A stretch of DNA of 45,732 nucleotides from Caulobacteraceae bacterium (GCA_020852035.1 JADZBR010000241.1:1-45732); one strand, 5' to 3'. Shown: positions 27,740 to 38,251, counted from the stretch's first letter. Made by a program: numbers and translations. The notes: generated from the sequence alone by a model not told the origin.

Positions 27740-29236
27740 TTAGGCAGGCAGCAGGTCCGCCGATGCATCCAGGCCCACCGCCGCCATCAGCTCGCTGCGA
27801 CCCGGCCCGGGCTTCAGCGGATAGGCGTCGGCCTTGGCGGCCTTCGGCGTCGCCCAGTGGCGCAGCACCTTGGCCATGTTCTCCGGGCGCTTCAGCCAGG
27901 CCGACGGGTGTTCCAGCATGTGGAAGCCGCGCATGGCCGCGCGCATCAGCGCCACGTCCGAGCGGACGGCGATGGCGACCCCATCCTCGGCGAAGCTCTT
28001 CAGCATCTTCGCGCGCAGGGTGGCGCGGTGGTTCGGGGTCAGCGCCTGGCGGGCCCGGCGGATCGCGGCGCGGTCCTGGCGGCGCATGTCGAGGTAGTAG
28101 GGGCGCAGCTCCTCGCGGATCAGCCGGGCGTAGGTGGTCAGGCGCTCGCCGGGAAAGGGGGTCTCGTCGAGCGCGGTGCGCAGCAGGCCCGCCTCCACCG
28201 CGGCGAAGGAGCAGCCGCGGCCGTATAGCGGATTGGTGCGGACCAGGGCGTCGCCCATCGGGAAGAAGCCGTGCACCGCCGCCTCGCCCTTCGGCGCGAA
28301 CTCGCGCCAGCGGCTGTTGAGGTCGCCCATGCCGAACACCTTGCTGACCGGCTCGGCGACGTCCGGCGCGAGCCAGGGGACGAGGCCCGGCATCTCGCGG
28401 CAGACCGCGTCGAAGGTCTCCGGCCGCACGATGGACTGGCGCAGCTCCATCTCGATCTCGGGCACGGCGATGGTGATCGAGAAACAGCCGCCGTCGCCGG
28501 GGAAGACGCCGAACTTCAGGTAGCCGAGGTCGCCGGAGGCCGGCCGCTTGCCGCGCGGCGGTTCGGTCGCGCCGGGGACGAGGCGGTAGTGGCGGGTGAA
28601 GTAGAGGATGCCGGCGGTCTCGCTCTCCTCCGCGATGGCCGCACCGGCCTCGACGAGCTGTTCGACCATCTGCGAGGTGCGGCCGGCGGCGTCGACCACG
28701 ACGGTCGCCGGGATCTCCACCTCGCCCTCGGCGGTCTCGGCCAGGACGCCGCGCACCTTGGGCGGCGGGCCATCCTCCAGCAGCAGACGGCGCGCCCAGA
28801 CGCCGGGGCGGAGCTCGACGTTCGGCAGGCGCTCGACGTAGCGGCGCATGACCAGCTCCAGGGTGGTGCGGCGGCTGGTCAGGATGACGAGATCGGCGTC
28901 CTCGGGCTCGGGCCGGTAGGCGGGCTTGTGCCGGTCGGTGAGCATGTCCGAGAAGCCGATCTCGCGGCAGCCGGCGGCCATCAGGTCGGCCAGCAGTTCG
29001 GGGTGCTCGTCGCGAATCACGGTGCGCAGGCGCGCCAGGAAGGCGTGGCTGTGGCGCAGGTGGCCGACGCCGCGCCTATGCCAGCTCTCGAAGGCCTCGT
29101 CGGCGTCGCCCTCCGGCGGCGGGCCGTCGCGCTCCAGCACCAGGATCCGCCGGCCGGTGGGGGCGAGCGCCAGGGCGGCGAACAGGCCGGCCATCCCGGC
29201 GCCCACCACCAGCACCTCTTCGTCATGGGACGCCAT
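27740..29236 (-). CDS. FAD-dependent monooxygenase/oxidoreductase (NAD(P)-binding, squalene-epoxidase/halogenase-like)
   Basis: 498 aa; VLVVGAGMAGLFAALALAPTGRRILVLERDG; VVDAAGRTSQMVEQL; MGDALVRTNPLYGRGCSFAAVEAGLL. Confidence 0.87.
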   Translation of the reverse strand: MASHDEEVLVVGAGMAGLFAALALAPTGRRILVLERDGPPPEGDADEAFESWHRRGVGHLRHSHAFLARLRTVIRDEHPELLADLMAAGCREIGFSDMLTDRHKPAYRPEPEDADLVILTSRRTTLELVMRRYVERLPNVELRPGVWARRLLLEDGPPPKVRGVLAETAEGEVEIPATVVVDAAGRTSQMVEQLVEAGAAIAEESETAGILYFTRHYRLVPGATEPPRGKRPASGDLGYLKFGVFPGDGGCFSITIAVPEIEMELRQSIVRPETFDAVCREMPGLVPWLAPDVAEPVSKVFGMGDLNSRWREFAPKGEAAVHGFFPMGDALVRTNPLYGRGCSFAAVEAGLLRTALDETPFPGERLTTYARLIREELRPYYLDMRRQDRAAIRRARQALTPNHRATLRAKMLKSFAEDGVAIAVRSDVALMRAAMRGFHMLEHPSAWLKRPENMAKVLRHWATPKAAKADAYPLKPGPGRSELMAAVGLDASADLLPA

Positions 29237-29343
29237 GCTTCCGCCTCGTCAGCGCAACCTCTGTATCGCGAAAGAGATCACGGGCGCCCTTGCGTCCGTC
29301 CAGCCCCCTGTGGTGGATGGTCGCGCGGCGAGGTGGAGGGGGC

Positions 29344-29703
29344 ATGCGGGTTCTGGCGACGATGTTCGGCTTGGCGGCGGCCCTGGCCGGAACGCAGCAG
29401 GCCGCCGCCCAGGCTCCCGACGGGGCCAAGCTCTTCGCCAGTCAGTGCAAGATGTGCCACGGCGCGGCCTCGACGCCCGCGGGCCCGGCGCTGAAGGGCG
29501 TGGCCGGGGCCAGGGTCGCGAGCCGGCCAGGATACAAGTACTCGCCGGCCCTGACGGCCAAGGGCGGGACCTGGAGCGACGCGGCCCTGGACGCCTATCT
29601 GGCCGCGCCCGCCACCTTCGCGCCCGGGTCGCGGATGATGATGCGGGTGGCCAATCCCGCACAACGCAAGGCGCTGATCGCCCACCTGAAGACGCTGAAG
29701 TAG
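29344..29703 (+). CDS. Class I cytochrome c, secreted
   Basis: 119 aa; signal peptide; LFASQCKMCHGAAS (CXXCH); distal GSRMMMRV Met ligand region. Confidence 0.93.
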   Translation: MRVLATMFGLAAALAGTQQAAAQAPDGAKLFASQCKMCHGAASTPAGPALKGVAGARVASRPGYKYSPALTAKGGTWSDAALDAYLAAPATFAPGSRMMMRVANPAQRKALIAHLKTLK

Positions 29704-30525
29704 CTAGTACGGGTTGGGGATGTTGAGAATCTGACCGCAAGCCTTGCAGTGCACCGCGTCCGGGTCGTGCCGGATGAGGCCGCAGGTGGGGCAGGGAAAG
29801 TGCACCTTGGGCGGTCGCATCAGCGTCTGGGCGAGGCCGACGAAGAGCGTGATGCCGGTCACCATCGTGACGATGGCGATCAGCTTGCCGATGGTTCCCG
29901 GCAGGGTGATGTCGCCGAATCCCGTCGTCGTCAGGGTGGAGATGGTGAAGTAGAGCGCATCGACATAACCGTTCACGTCCGGGTGCCGGCGGCCGAACAC
30001 CGCGTAGACGAACCCGGTCATGACGAAGACGAAGGTGACGAGATTGGCCACGGACTTGGCCACGTCTTCCCAGCGGCTTTCGTTGTAGCGGCGGCCCACG
30101 GTCTTCCAGAAGAAGTCCGAATGGAACAGCGTCCAGAGCCGCAGCACCCTGAGGAACGCGAAGGCGTAGAACCACTGCGGGAAGAGCAGGGTGGCGAGGA
30201 TGAAAAGGTCCACCCAGACGATCGGCTGGGCGATCCAGCGCCGGCGGGTCGAATAGGCCAGGGCGCGGGCGACCAGGTCCAACGCCAGGAGCGCGGCGAT
30301 CGCGTAGTCCACCGGCAGGAACAGCGGCGTGCCGCGCAGGAAGGGGCCGCCGATGAAGAAGGCGATGATCAGGATGTCGAGCGCGATGACGCTCAGCCTG
30401 AAGCGCACGGCTTCGCGGGAATGGCCGTGATAGAGCGCGCGCAGCCGGGCCCTCAGGCCCGCTCGAAGGCGACGGGCGTGCAGCCGTCTTGGTTTTCGTG
30501 ACGCCATTGTCGGCAAAGCGTCCAT
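29704..30525 (-). CDS. Voltage-gated-type potassium channel (ion transporter) with C-terminal zinc ribbon
   Basis: Six-TM-like architecture; selectivity filter TISTLTTTGFGDI; C-terminus FPCPTCGLIRHDPDAVHCKACGQILNIPNPY. Start at 30525 (MDALPT) or 30507 (MASRKP). Confidence 0.88.
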   Translation of the reverse strand: MDALPTMASRKPRRLHARRLRAGLRARLRALYHGHSREAVRFRLSVIALDILIIAFFIGGPFLRGTPLFLPVDYAIAALLALDLVARALAYSTRRRWIAQPIVWVDLFILATLLFPQWFYAFAFLRVLRLWTLFHSDFFWKTVGRRYNESRWEDVAKSVANLVTFVFVMTGFVYAVFGRRHPDVNGYVDALYFTISTLTTTGFGDITLPGTIGKLIAIVTMVTGITLFVGLAQTLMRPPKVHFPCPTCGLIRHDPDAVHCKACGQILNIPNPY

Positions 30526-30590
30526 CGAGCTTGACCGTTCCGCAAGCGCCGGCGGTTCAAATCCGCGATAGCGATGGTTAGACAGGCCCG

Positions 30591-31802
30591 ATGACCGCCG
30601 CATCCCATCGCCCCGCCTCGGCCCTGCGCCGCTTCATCGCCAGCGAGGCGGCGGGGGGCGTTGTGCTGATGGGCGCCGCGGCCGTCGCCCTGATCGTCGC
30701 CAACTCGCCGGCGTCGGACGCCTATTTCGGCGCGTTGAAGACCTATCTCGGGCCGCTGAACCTGCTGCACTGGATCAACGACGGCCTGATGGCGGTGTTC
30801 TTCCTGCTGGTCGGGCTGGAGATCAAACGCGAGCTCTTGGACGGCCAGCTGGCCACCTGGCCGAAGCGGGCGCTGCCGGGGGTGGCGGCGCTGGGCGGGA
30901 TGATGGTCCCGGCCCTGATCTATGTGGCCTTCAATCACCGCACGCCCGAGACCCTGGCCGGATGGGCGACGCCGGCGGCCACCGACATCGCCTTCGCGCT
31001 CGGCGTGCTGGCGCTGCTCGGGAAGAAGGCGCCGGTATCGCTGAAGATCTTCCTCACAGCCCTCGCCATCCTCGACGACCTGGGGGCGGTGCTGATCATC
31101 GCGGTGTTCTACACGGCCGAGCTTTCGATGCTCTGGCTCGCCGCGGCCGCGGCGGTGCTGGCGGTGCTGGCGGCGCTCAACGGGTTCGGCGTGCGGCGGC
31201 TCTGGCTCTATCTGATCCTCGGCGCGGTGCTCTGGGTCTGCGTGCTGAAGTCGGGGGTCCACGCCACCCTGGCTGGGGAGGCGCTGGCCTTCACCATCCC
31301 GCTCGACAAGTCGCCGGCGCGGCCGGACGACGCCAATTCGCTGCTGCACCGGCTGGAGCATGCGCTGGCGCCCTGGGTGGGCTTCCTGGTGGTGCCGGTG
31401 TTCGGCTTCGCCAACGCCGGGGTTTCGCTGGCGGGCATCGGCTGGGCGCAGATCATCGCCCCGGTCACGCTCGGCGTGGCGGCGGGGCTGTTCCTCGGCA
31501 AGCAGGTCGGGGTCTTCTCGGCGGCCTGGATCACCGTCAGGCTGAAACTGGCCGACTGGCCGGAGAACGCCTCGATCGCGCAGGTCTACGGCGTCTCCCT
31601 GCTCTGCGGGATCGGCTTCACCATGAGCCTGTTCATCGGCCTCCTGGCCTTCCCCGGTTCGGTGACGCTGCAGGACGAGGTGAAGATCGGCGTGCTTCTG
31701 GGCTCGCTGTCTTCGGCGCTGCTGGGCGCGACCGTGCTGCTGCTGGCGTCGCCGGAGCGACATCCGCCGCGCGCCTCGGATGTTGACGCTATCGCAAGCT
31801 GA
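30591..31802 (+). CDS. nhaA: Na+/H+ antiporter NhaA
   Basis: 403 aa; [74 protein letters not shown]. Confidence 0.97.
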   Translation: MTAASHRPASALRRFIASEAAGGVVLMGAAAVALIVANSPASDAYFGALKTYLGPLNLLHWINDGLMAVFFLLVGLEIKRELLDGQLATWPKRALPGVAALGGMMVPALIYVAFNHRTPETLAGWATPAATDIAFALGVLALLGKKAPVSLKIFLTALAILDDLGAVLIIAVFYTAELSMLWLAAAAAVLAVLAALNGFGVRRLWLYLILGAVLWVCVLKSGVHATLAGEALAFTIPLDKSPARPDDANSLLHRLEHALAPWVGFLVVPVFGFANAGVSLAGIGWAQIIAPVTLGVAAGLFLGKQVGVFSAAWITVRLKLADWPENASIAQVYGVSLLCGIGFTMSLFIGLLAFPGSVTLQDEVKIGVLLGSLSSALLGATVLLLASPERHPPRASDVDAIAS

Positions 31803-31855
31803 CAAGCTCGCCGCCTTGGCCGTATGATTCCCTGAACAGACGACGGGGAACGCGC

Positions 31856-32332
31856 ATGGCCTATACGATCCAGGTGAACGGGCAGGGGCGCACTGTCGAT
31901 GTCGACGGCGAGATGCCGCTGCTCTGGGTGCTGCGCGACGAGCTCGACCTGAAGGGAACCAAGTTCGGCTGCGGCGCGGCGCTCTGCGGGGCCTGCACGG
32001 TGCATGTCGATGGTGAACCGGTGCGCGCCTGCGTCACCCCGATCTCGGCGGTGACCGGCAAGGTCACCACCATCGAGGCGGTGGGGGCCACGTCCGTCGG
32101 CAAGAAGGTGCAGGCCGCCTGGATCGCTCATGACGTGCCGCAGTGCGGCTACTGCCAGGCCGGTCAGATCATGTCGGCCTCGGCCCTCCTGGCCGCCACG
32201 CCCAAGCCGACCGACGCCGATATCGACGAGGCGATGAGCGGCAACCTCTGCCGCTGCGGGACCTACACGCGCATCCGCGCGGCGATCAAACAGGCCGCCG
32301 GCCTGCCCGTCGCCGACAGCCGGGAGACTTGA
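31856..32332 (+). CDS. (2Fe-2S)-binding small subunit of molybdenum hydroxylase (isoquinoline 1-oxidoreductase alpha-like)
   Basis: 158 aa; [32 protein letters not shown]...NLCRCGTY. Confidence 0.95.
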   Translation: MAYTIQVNGQGRTVDVDGEMPLLWVLRDELDLKGTKFGCGAALCGACTVHVDGEPVRACVTPISAVTGKVTTIEAVGATSVGKKVQAAWIAHDVPQCGYCQAGQIMSASALLAATPKPTDADIDEAMSGNLCRCGTYTRIRAAIKQAAGLPVADSRET

Positions 32333-32337
32333 GCCGC

Positions 32338-34557
32338 ATGGGCATCCATCCGCTGAAAGACGCCTTCGAGACCTCCCGCCGCGCCTTCCTGCGCACCGGC
32401 GCGGCGACCGGCGGCGGCCTGCTGCTCGGCTTCAGCCTGGCCGGCAAGGGCGCGGCCCGGGCCGCCGCCCCCGCGGCGCTCAACACCTATGTGAGGATCG
32501 CTCCCGACGGCTGGGTGACCATCGTCGCCAAGAACCCGGAGATCGGCCAGGGCATCAAGACCATGCTGCCGATGCTGATCGCCGAGGAGCTGGACGCAGA
32601 CTGGGAGAAGGTGCGCATCGAGCAGGCGCTGGCCGACGCGGCGCTCTATGGCCGCCAGTTCGCCGGCGGCAGCATGGCCACGCCCCTGCACTGGGATGAG
32701 CTGCGCCGCGTCGGCTCGGCCGGCCGCCAGATGCTGCTGACCGCCGCCGCCCAGAGCTGGAGCTGCCCGGTCGGCGAATGCGACACTACGCCCGGCGTCG
32801 TGCGCCACGCCGCCAGCGGCCGGACGCTGGCCTATGGCGCCCTGGCGCAGCGCTGCGCGACCATCGCGCCGCCGGAGCTGGCCACCGTGCCGCTCAAGGA
32901 TCCCGGGACCTACCGGATCATCGGCAAGTCGATGCCCAATGTGGACGGCGAGGCCATCGCCACCGGCCGGCAACAGTTCGGGATCGACGTGAAGGTCCCG
33001 GGCATGACCCACGCGGTGTTCGTCAAATGCCCGGTGTTCGGCGGCAAGGTGGTCTCGGCCAACCTCGACGAAGTGAAGGCGCAAAAGGGCGTGCGCGACG
33101 CCTTCGTGGTGAAGGGCGGCGATGCGCTCGACGGCCTGCTCGACGGCGTGGCGATCCTCGCCGACAGCTGGTGGGTCGCCAACAAGGCGCGGGACGTCCT
33201 GAAGGTCGAATGGGCCGAGGGCGAGACGGCCCGGCAGTCCAGCGCCGGCTACGCCGAGGCGGCGGCCAAGCTGTTCGAGGGTGAGCCGCAGGCCGTGCTG
33301 CGCAAGGACGGCGATGCGGCGGGCGCCTTCGCCAAGGCCGCCAAGGTGGTGGAGGCCGAATACGCCTATCCCTTCCTGGCGCACGCGAACATGGAGCCGC
33401 AGAACTGCACCGCCAGGGTCGAGGGCGGCAAGGTCGAGGTCTGGGCGCCGACCCAGAACCCCGAGGAGGGCCGCGGCCTGATCGTCAAGCACCTGGGCGT
33501 GAAGCCCGAGGACGTCACCATCCACATGGTCCGCTGCGGCGGCGGCTTCGGCCGGCGGCTGAACAACGACTGGATGGTCGAGAGCGCGGCGATCGCCAAA
33601 CAGGCCGGGCGGCCGGTCAAGCTGGTCTGGACCCGCCAGGACGACATCCAGCACGACTTCTACCGGCCCGCCGGCTTCCACAAGCTGAAGGCGGCGGTGG
33701 ACGGCGAGGGCAGGCTGACCGCGCTCAGCGACCACTTCGTCACCTTCGGCCAGGGCGAGGGCTTCTCGCGCAGCGCCGCGATGTCGCCGGTCGAGTGGCC
33801 GGCGCGGGCGATCCCCAACATCGACTATGGCGTTTCGAAGATCCCGCTAGGCGTGCCGACCGGGCCGCTGCGGGCGCCGGGCAGCAACGCGCTGGCCTTC
33901 GTCTTCCAGTGCTTCATCGACGAGGTGGCGCACGCCGCCGGCAAGGACCCGGTCGCGTTCCGCCTGGAGGTGATGGGCGCGCCGCGCGTGCTCGCCTCGC
34001 CCGCGCCGACCCCGCCAGGCGGGCGGCCGCCCGTGGGCTACGACATGGGCCGTCAGGCCGGCGTGCTGAAGCTCGCCGCCGAGAAGGCCGGCTGGGGCCG
34101 CAAGCTGCCAAGGGGGACCGGGCTCGGCTGCGCCTTCTACTTCTCCCACCTGGGCTATTTCGCCACCGTCATCCAGGCGACGGCGGCTCGCGACGGCGCG
34201 TTCAAGGTCGACAAGGTGTGGGTGGTCGGCGACGTCGGTTCGACGATCATCAACCCGATCAACGCCGCCAACCAGGTGGAGGGCTCGGTCATCGACGGCC
34301 TGGCCCACGCCAAGGGCCAGATCACCATCGAGAACGGCCGGACGGTGGAGAGCAACTTCGACGACTTCCCGCTTACACGGATGAACGAGGCGCCGCCGAT
34401 CGAGGTGCATTTCCTGAAGACCGACAATCCGCCGACGGGCCTGGGCGAACCCGCCCTGCCGCCGGTGATGCCGGCGCTCTGCAACGCCCTCTTCGCGGCC
34501 ACCGGCAAGCGCATCCGCAAGCTGCCGATCGACACCGCGGATCTGGCATGGAGCTAG
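32338..34557 (+). CDS. Molybdopterin-dependent aldehyde oxidase/xanthine dehydrogenase large subunit (isoquinoline 1-oxidoreductase beta-like), Tat-exported
   Basis: 739 aa; Tat motif SRRAFLRTG; EIGQGIKTMLPMLIAEELD; RCGGGFGRRLNNDW; C-terminal GLGEPALPPVMPALCNALFAATGKRIRKLP. Confidence 0.93.
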   Translation: MGIHPLKDAFETSRRAFLRTGAATGGGLLLGFSLAGKGAARAAAPAALNTYVRIAPDGWVTIVAKNPEIGQGIKTMLPMLIAEELDADWEKVRIEQALADAALYGRQFAGGSMATPLHWDELRRVGSAGRQMLLTAAAQSWSCPVGECDTTPGVVRHAASGRTLAYGALAQRCATIAPPELATVPLKDPGTYRIIGKSMPNVDGEAIATGRQQFGIDVKVPGMTHAVFVKCPVFGGKVVSANLDEVKAQKGVRDAFVVKGGDALDGLLDGVAILADSWWVANKARDVLKVEWAEGETARQSSAGYAEAAAKLFEGEPQAVLRKDGDAAGAFAKAAKVVEAEYAYPFLAHANMEPQNCTARVEGGKVEVWAPTQNPEEGRGLIVKHLGVKPEDVTIHMVRCGGGFGRRLNNDWMVESAAIAKQAGRPVKLVWTRQDDIQHDFYRPAGFHKLKAAVDGEGRLTALSDHFVTFGQGEGFSRSAAMSPVEWPARAIPNIDYGVSKIPLGVPTGPLRAPGSNALAFVFQCFIDEVAHAAGKDPVAFRLEVMGAPRVLASPAPTPPGGRPPVGYDMGRQAGVLKLAAEKAGWGRKLPRGTGLGCAFYFSHLGYFATVIQATAARDGAFKVDKVWVVGDVGSTIINPINAANQVEGSVIDGLAHAKGQITIENGRTVESNFDDFPLTRMNEAPPIEVHFLKTDNPPTGLGEPALPPVMPALCNALFAATGKRIRKLPIDTADLAWS

Positions 34558-34871
34558 ATCCCCAGGGCGGTCCTGTAGTCCGGATGCACCAGGTCGTGCT
34601 CCTCGGGGTGGCGCTTGATGTAGCCGGCGAAGAAGGTGCAGACGGGCAGCACCTGAAGACCCCGCTTGCGCGCCGACTTCAGACCGGCCTTCACCAGCGC
34701 GCTGCCGACGCCGCGGCCTTCCAGCGCCGAGGGCACCTCGGTGTGGCTGAACAGGATCGTCTTGTCGGTCAGCCGGTACTCGGCGATCGCCAGGTGGCCG
34801 TCCACCGTCACCTCGAAGCGTTCGGCCTCGGGATTGTCGCGCACGTCGTAGGTGGTTTCAGCCATGATCAT
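34554..34871 (-). CDS. GNAT family N-acetyltransferase (YidJ/YjdJ-like small)
   Basis: 105 aa; FSHTEVPSALEGRGVGSALVKAGLKSARKRGLQVLPVCTFFAGYIKRHPE. Confidence 0.92.
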   Translation of the reverse strand: MIMAETTYDVRDNPEAERFEVTVDGHLAIAEYRLTDKTILFSHTEVPSALEGRGVGSALVKAGLKSARKRGLQVLPVCTFFAGYIKRHPEEHDLVHPDYRTALGI

Positions 34872-34977
34872 CGAGCTCCTTCCAAGCTGTGCATCTAGGC
34901 TGCGGAGCGGCCGGTCGCCAGTCTAAGAGGGCGTTAACCACGATCATGCTGGGGTGCCGCCTGACGGAGACCGCCCG

Positions 34978-35910
34978 ATGACCGCCCTGCCCAAGGCCGC
35001 AGCCGCTTCGCACCCGCTGGTGAAGAACCTGCGACGCGACGGCGCCCACATCTTCGATGAGCGGGTCAGCCCGGCGGCCGCGACGGCGTTGCTGGCCGCC
35101 CTGCGCGCCGACCGGCTCTACGACGAGAGCCTGTTCCTCAGCGAGGCCGAGTTCGACGCCGACCCGCAGTACGTCGGGGTCAATCCGCGCCCGGGCCGCA
35201 ACCTCCTCGACCGCTTCGAGGACCAGCTCGGCTTCGTCGAGCGCGCGCCGCACATCGTCGAGGGGCTCACCGCCCTGCTCGGCGAGGGCTACGAGCTGCT
35301 CAACCGCAAGATCGTCTGCGGCGTCCCGGCCCGCTCGATCCCGCCCTGGCTGAAGGCGCGGATCGAGGGCAATCCGGTCAACAACCTCGGCGCCTATGTG
35401 AAGCCGCAGCACCGGGACGTGACCTACTTCTACGGCATCGACTTTCACCAGGACCTGATCGACTACAAGGACCGCAGCGCCGATTTCGTGACGCTCTACG
35501 TCTACCTGCATCCCGTCAGCCGCCACGACGCGCCGCTCTATCTGCTGCGCGGCAGCCACGCGCTGGGCGGCTCGGTCTTTCCCCACGACCTGACCCCGGC
35601 CGGCGAGGGCGCCTGGCTCTATCGCAACCCCGGCTGCGGCGAGGCGCTGGTGGAGCAGCTGATGCTCACCGGCGAGACCGGCTTCGCCGCCGTCTGGCAC
35701 GCCTGCACCCTGCATGGCACCCAGCCGGACGCCGCCGACCATGAGCGCATCTCGCTGCGCTACCTCTACGCCCGCGGCGGCGCGGCGCAGGCTGGCATCG
35801 ACGACGTCAACGCCGCGCTGGAGGGGCCGGTGAGCCTGACGGACACCCGCGTCGACCTGGCCGCCAACGGCGCGGCGCAGATCAAGGCCAACAGCGTCAA
35901 CCGCGCCTGA
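34978..35910 (+). CDS. Phytanoyl-CoA dioxygenase (PhyH)-like Fe(II)/2OG oxygenase
   Basis: 310 aa; FHQDLIDYKDRSADFVTLYVYLHPVSRHDAPLYLLRGSH (HxD), ...WHACTLHGTQPDAADHERISLRYLY distal His/Arg. Confidence 0.8.
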   Translation: MTALPKAAAASHPLVKNLRRDGAHIFDERVSPAAATALLAALRADRLYDESLFLSEAEFDADPQYVGVNPRPGRNLLDRFEDQLGFVERAPHIVEGLTALLGEGYELLNRKIVCGVPARSIPPWLKARIEGNPVNNLGAYVKPQHRDVTYFYGIDFHQDLIDYKDRSADFVTLYVYLHPVSRHDAPLYLLRGSHALGGSVFPHDLTPAGEGAWLYRNPGCGEALVEQLMLTGETGFAAVWHACTLHGTQPDAADHERISLRYLYARGGAAQAGIDDVNAALEGPVSLTDTRVDLAANGAAQIKANSVNRA

Positions 35911-38251
35911 GGGCCTCCGGCTCGGCCGCGGCGGCGCAGGCTTCGTCGATCGCCGCCAGCAGCAGCGGCAGCTCGATCGGCTTTGCGACCACCGCGTCCA
36001 TGCCGCAGGCCAGATACTCGGCGCGGTGGTGATCCATCGCATTGGCGGTGAGCGCGATGATCGGCAGGCGCGGACGGCGGGTCTGCAGCTCGTCGGCGCG
36101 GATCAGGCGGGTGGCGGCCAGGCCGTCGAGGTTGGGCATCTGCACGTCCATCAGCACCAGGTCCCAGTCGCCGCCGATCACCGCGGCCACCGCCTCGGCG
36201 CCGTCGTCCACGCAGGTCACCTGCATGCCGAGTTGGCCGAGCAGGGTGGTCAGCACCAGCCGGTTCATCTCGTTGTCGTCGGCGGCCAGCACCCTGAGCG
36301 GGCGATCCTCGACGGGCGCGGAGGGCTCCGGCGCGGCGGCGGCCGGCGCGGCGGCGCGTTCGACGGGCAGGCGCAGGGTGAAGGTCGAGCCTTCGCCGAC
36401 GATGCTGCTGGCCTCCACGTCGCCGCCCATCAGCACCGCCAGCTCCTTGCAGATCGCCAGCCCGAGGCCCGAACCGCCGTGACGGCGGGTGGTGGAGGCG
36501 TCCGCCTGCACGAACTTGTCGAACAACAGCGGCAGGCGGTCGGCGGGCACGCCCGGGCCGGTGTCGCTCACGGTCAGCACAAGGCCCCGGCGCGTCGCCT
36601 CCACGGCGATGCCCACCTCGCCTTCCGAGGTGAACTTCACCGCGTTTGAGACCAGGTTGGAGAGAATCTGCCGGACCCGGGTGGGATCGCCCCGCCAGAA
36701 CCCTTCGGCGGCCGGCGCGATGTCGGCGACCAGGGCCACGCCCTTGGCCTCGGCGAGCGCCTGGAAGGTGGACTGCACGCCGCCGACCACGCCGGCGAGG
36801 TCGATCACGCCGTCCTCCAGCTCCATTCGGCCGGATTCGATGCGCGACAGGTCGAGGAGGTCGTTGAGCAGCACCAGCAGGGTTTCGCCGGATTTGCGGA
36901 TGACGCTCAGGCGTTCGCGCTGGGCGCCGGGCAGATCGTCGTTGGTCATGGCCTGGGCCATGCCGAGTACGCCGTTCAACGGCGTTCGGATCTCGTGGCT
37001 CATGGTCGCCAGGAAATCCGACTTCGCCGCATTGGCGGCGTCGGCCGCGTCGCGGGCCTTCTTCAGGCTGGCGTTGGCTTCCTTGAGGCGCGCTTCGGAA
37101 ACCTTCAGGTCGGCGATCGACTGGGTGATGACCACACAGCGCACCGGCCCCTCGCCGGCGAACCGGGCGGCGGTCATGCGGAACCATTCGCCGTTCCTGG
37201 ACTGATAGGCGCGGGTGAAGCTCTCGGCCTCGCCGTCGAGGACGCTGCGGACGCCCTTGATCACCGCACGGCCGTGAACCCCGGGCAGGCGTGAGAGCAC
37301 GGCGAACATGTCGCCGCCCATCGGGTAATCCTCGGTTCCGCGAATCTGCGCCCCCAGGGCGCGAAAGGCGCGGTTGGCCTCGATGATCGTTCCGGCTTCG
37401 TCGATCACCACCAGCATGGCGCCGATGCCGTCGATCACGCCGCGCGCGAAGCGTTCGGACTCCCGCAGCTCGGCGGTGGCGGCGCGTTCGTGCGTGATGT
37501 CCTGGCTGGCGCCGTGGATCGCCACGCAGACGCCGTCCTCGAACACCGCCTCGCCCAGCATGCGCATCCAGATGAACTCGCCCGCGGCGTTGATGGCGCG
37601 GCCTTCGAGGTCGAAGCGGCCGTTGTCGGCGCCCGCGATCGCCCGACCGGCCGCCTCGCGCACCTGTGTGCGGTCGGGCTCGGGATAGACGGCGAGGGAG
37701 CCTTCGATGCCCTCGGTCGCCGCCGCCCGGCCCAGCACTTCGACCAGTTCCGGACTCCAGGAGACGACGCCGCGACGCATATCGACCTCCCAGCCGCCGA
37801 TCCGCGCCAGCTTGCCGGCCGAGCGCAAGGCGGCGGTGGTGGCGTTCAGCCGGGCCTGGCTTTCCTGGGCGTCGGTGACCTCCACGCCGACGGCGATGCA
37901 ACCGTCGCGTTCGCCGGCCTCGTTGAACGCCGGCCGCACGTCGAGATCAAGCCAGTAGGCGGCCTCTCCCCTCAGGCACCGGATCGGCTCGAGCCGGGCG
38001 CCGACACCGCGCATGGCGTCGCAGACGGCCTGCGACGCCTGCGGCTGTTCGGCGATGGCCGCGATCAGTTCGGGGAGCGGTCGGCCGATGAGCTGGTCGG
38101 CGCTTCGCCCGCTGAGGGCGATCAAGCCCGCGTTGACCCAGGTGATGCAGCCGCCGGGATCGCAGACCGCGACCGCATGCGGCGTGACCAGGGCGACCTG
38201 CGCCAGCTTCGCGGCGAGCGGGCCTGCCGCCGCCGGATCCGACGCCCTCAT
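35897..38251 (-). CDS. Hybrid sensor histidine kinase/response regulator with multiple PAS domains
   Basis: 784 aa from ATG 38251; PAS repeats; MSHEIRTPLNGVLGMAQ; LVSNAVKFT, GSGLGLAICKELA; receiver VLAADDNEMNR...LVLMDVQMPNLDG. Confidence 0.94.
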   Translation of the reverse strand: MRASDPAAAGPLAAKLAQVALVTPHAVAVCDPGGCITWVNAGLIALSGRSADQLIGRPLPELIAAIAEQPQASQAVCDAMRGVGARLEPIRCLRGEAAYWLDLDVRPAFNEAGERDGCIAVGVEVTDAQESQARLNATTAALRSAGKLARIGGWEVDMRRGVVSWSPELVEVLGRAAATEGIEGSLAVYPEPDRTQVREAAGRAIAGADNGRFDLEGRAINAAGEFIWMRMLGEAVFEDGVCVAIHGASQDITHERAATAELRESERFARGVIDGIGAMLVVIDEAGTIIEANRAFRALGAQIRGTEDYPMGGDMFAVLSRLPGVHGRAVIKGVRSVLDGEAESFTRAYQSRNGEWFRMTAARFAGEGPVRCVVITQSIADLKVSEARLKEANASLKKARDAADAANAAKSDFLATMSHEIRTPLNGVLGMAQAMTNDDLPGAQRERLSVIRKSGETLLVLLNDLLDLSRIESGRMELEDGVIDLAGVVGGVQSTFQALAEAKGVALVADIAPAAEGFWRGDPTRVRQILSNLVSNAVKFTSEGEVGIAVEATRRGLVLTVSDTGPGVPADRLPLLFDKFVQADASTTRRHGGSGLGLAICKELAVLMGGDVEASSIVGEGSTFTLRLPVERAAAPAAAAPEPSAPVEDRPLRVLAADDNEMNRLVLTTLLGQLGMQVTCVDDGAEAVAAVIGGDWDLVLMDVQMPNLDGLAATRLIRADELQTRRPRLPIIALTANAMDHHRAEYLACGMDAVVAKPIELPLLLAAIDEACAAAAEPEALRRG

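Noticed and set aside
34931-34950. gcgttaaccacgatcatg as a CtrA site
   Set aside because: Only one TTAA half-site; the second half (N7-TTAA) is missing.
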